This document shows, in pieces, positions 62,409 to 64,000 of a stretch of DNA of 64,000 nucleotides. The DNA is from Litsea cubeba. Taxonomy: Eukaryota > Streptophyta > Magnoliopsida > Laurales > Lauraceae. The notes under the pieces are model-generated. The model had not been told where the DNA came from. It searched no databases and saw only the letters and a list, made by a program, of their open reading frames with translations. The stretch is from assembly GCA_012931725.1 (NCBI GenBank), contig CM022948.1, forward strand, positions 112,503,930 through 112,567,929, given 5' to 3'. Position numbers and translations under genes: made by a program. Each line of letters begins with the position of its first letter. The first letter of the stretch is position 1.

Positions 62409-64000
62409 ACCCTCGTTTGAAACCTATTTGAAAAGCTGCATTAGAGGATCCAAGCTTTTTTACTGAATCACATCGACCCCAGTGGACAAAAATCCATACA
62501 AAGCTATCCCCACCATATTTGCATGGAGACCTTTTCAAGTCACGTACTGTATACATTTAGTCAGCATGCCATTGACATGGGTATGGTAGTTTGCTTGCGT
62601 GATTGTGTATATCTACCGTACCATTTCCTGTCAAACAGTATAAGGTATAAATGACTAGGCTTAATTTTACAGGTCCGCAGGACTACTGAAGTGAAATTTA
62701 TTTCAGTGCTATCTTTGAAACACCTTTTAAGTAAAGAGCCCAGATGTGACTCACTCACCACACCCACACCAGAACCCAAAGATGTCAATCAATGGGTAGG
62801 GACTAGGGAAGAAGAATCCAAGGAGTCGAAGAAGTTGACATGAGTAAGGAAAAAGGTATATCAACCGAAAAGAAGATGTTTTTTGGGTAGAAATTTAGAT
62901 AAAAACATATGCTTCTAACACTGTAGCTCAAGACAATTTAAAATTTATGCACCCATTGGGTCTATTTGGCCTAAAACTTTTTAGATAGATGGTCGGCTCA
63001 TGGACCTTCTAGTATTTTAGGAAGCTCACGGGAATGTCTGATTGAATCAAATTTAAGACTTTTTTTTAAATTATCAAAAAAAAAGAAAAAACTTTTTCAA
63101 GTAAACATGAATATCTAACGAATAATAACTTTTTTTTTTACAAGTTGCAATATATAACTCTTGCTATATAACAAGTTTGTGTATAATGACAACGCGATTA
63201 GTTTGCCTATATTATTTTTACTATATAATCAATTTATTTTTTTTCTAATTATATAAAACATACTAAATAATCTATTTGTAAAGGGTATACTTGAATTTGC
63301 TCAATTTCAAATAGATCTAAAGTTGAATCATCTCAATTTCAAATATATCAAACTTGTCAAATAGGACCTTATAAATTTAGATTGATACAAGTTCAAACTT
63401 GAGAATCAGACCATGAGCCCAATATTTAAAATTATAATTTGAATTTAGTGGATAAGTTTTTTTTTTTTTTTTCAGGTCTAAACTCGACCAAGTGTACTTC
63501 CTTAGGTCTGGGATTGAGAATCACTAGGTGCTATTCATCTAATTTAAAGAACCTGCATTTTGGTGAGATCCATTCAATAGAATATGGGAGTAACTTGACT
63601 CATTTACATATTTACATGAATCTTGCTAAATAGGGATGAAAAAGGGTGTGATTTGAGTTCGATCCATTGTGCGCAATTGTAGCACACCATGGCTCGTATG
63701 ACAAGTAACAATTGTGGCACGTTGTGGTGCTCATCTTTGATCCATCCAAGCCCCTTCGTAGGTACTAATTTCCTATAAATCGACAGCCACCTTAACTTGA
63801 AACTTATGTAAATCATAGTTACTGTTAGATTGATTTCATTCACAAGAGAAAACTAGTTAACTTTGAGGCCCTTCTTTCTTTGGCTCCAGTAAAATCTCAT
63901 CCACTATGGAGAGGGAAATGCCTTACCATCAAGCTGAATGGATTGTCAAAATTTGATGCTCATAAATGAATGATTGCAACATTTTGTTAGGGATAGTTTT
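57277..64000. other. Long region without recognisable gene
   Basis: I examined both strands for family motifs and saw none; all open frames are short. There is a (GA)n microsatellite at 62374-62404 and several homopolymer runs. Genes with very small exons or non-coding RNA genes cannot be excluded. Confidence 0.5.
62374..62404. repeat. (GA)n microsatellite
   Basis: Uninterrupted GA run of about 15 units. Confidence 0.95.

Noticed and set aside
63840..64000. Possible start of a copia-type gag at the right edge
   Set aside because: Only a weak resemblance over about 30 codons with a stop shortly after; not enough sequence.
1..64000. CRISPR arrays, operons, prophage or organellar insertions
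   Set aside because: The tandem repeats lack unique spacers of constant length, genes are intron-containing and singly arranged, and no plastid or mitochondrial gene sequence was recognised.

Overview
The window is nuclear DNA of a flowering plant. Every gene found is split by GT-AG introns, intergenic DNA is AT-rich and full of plant transposon remains, and the protein families (DUF616/TOD1-MUCI70, GASA, ERD2-like, GPALPP J-protein) are typical of land plants. I cannot name the species. There is no sign of bacterial, organellar or viral-genome DNA, and I found no tRNA, rRNA or CRISPR.

Layout. (1) 1-5 kb: the 5' part of a DUF616 (TOD1/MUCI70-type) type II membrane protein on the minus strand; its 3' exons lie beyond the left edge. 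(2) 5-12 kb: intergenic DNA with a complete tRNA-derived SINE with target-site duplications and a 41-bp tandem repeat. (3) 12.07-13.52 kb: a complete three-exon GASA/snakin peptide gene on the plus strand with a TATA box. (4) 16.03-22.50 kb: a complete six-exon ERD2-like gene on the minus strand; one intron carries a triplicated 150-bp repeat and a foldback transposon. (5) 22.6-24.9 kb: two foldback elements placed end to end. (6) 24.99-44.34 kb: an eleven-exon J-domain/GPALPP gene on the minus strand, about 19 kb long because its 10.5-kb fourth intron holds a Ty3/gypsy chromovirus (30978-37499) in antisense orientation. That element has two LTRs that look identical by eye, a 5-bp target duplication, and one in-frame stop between RNase H and integrase. 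The host gene's exon 2 has an apparent frameshift. (7) 44.5-50.4 kb: SINE copies, a terminal-inverted-repeat element, a 180-bp Mutator-like MITE and a decayed RTE-type LINE. (8) 52.18-52.70 kb: a two-exon gene for a 94-aa single-pass membrane protein on the plus strand. (9) 52.7-64 kb: no recognisable gene, but a 1.6-kb degenerate minisatellite with higher-order structure and a 69-bp tandem repeat.

The genes do not form a pathway or cluster. Their functions (Golgi/cell wall, secreted peptide, ER retrieval, nuclear/cytosolic co-chaperone) are independent, as expected of an ordinary plant gene neighbourhood. I did not find a convincing new biological system. The points most worth a second look are the young intronic chromovirus with its single stop, the host-gene frameshift, the higher-order minisatellite at 55-57 kb, and the SINE family with its dimeric and tail-only insertions.
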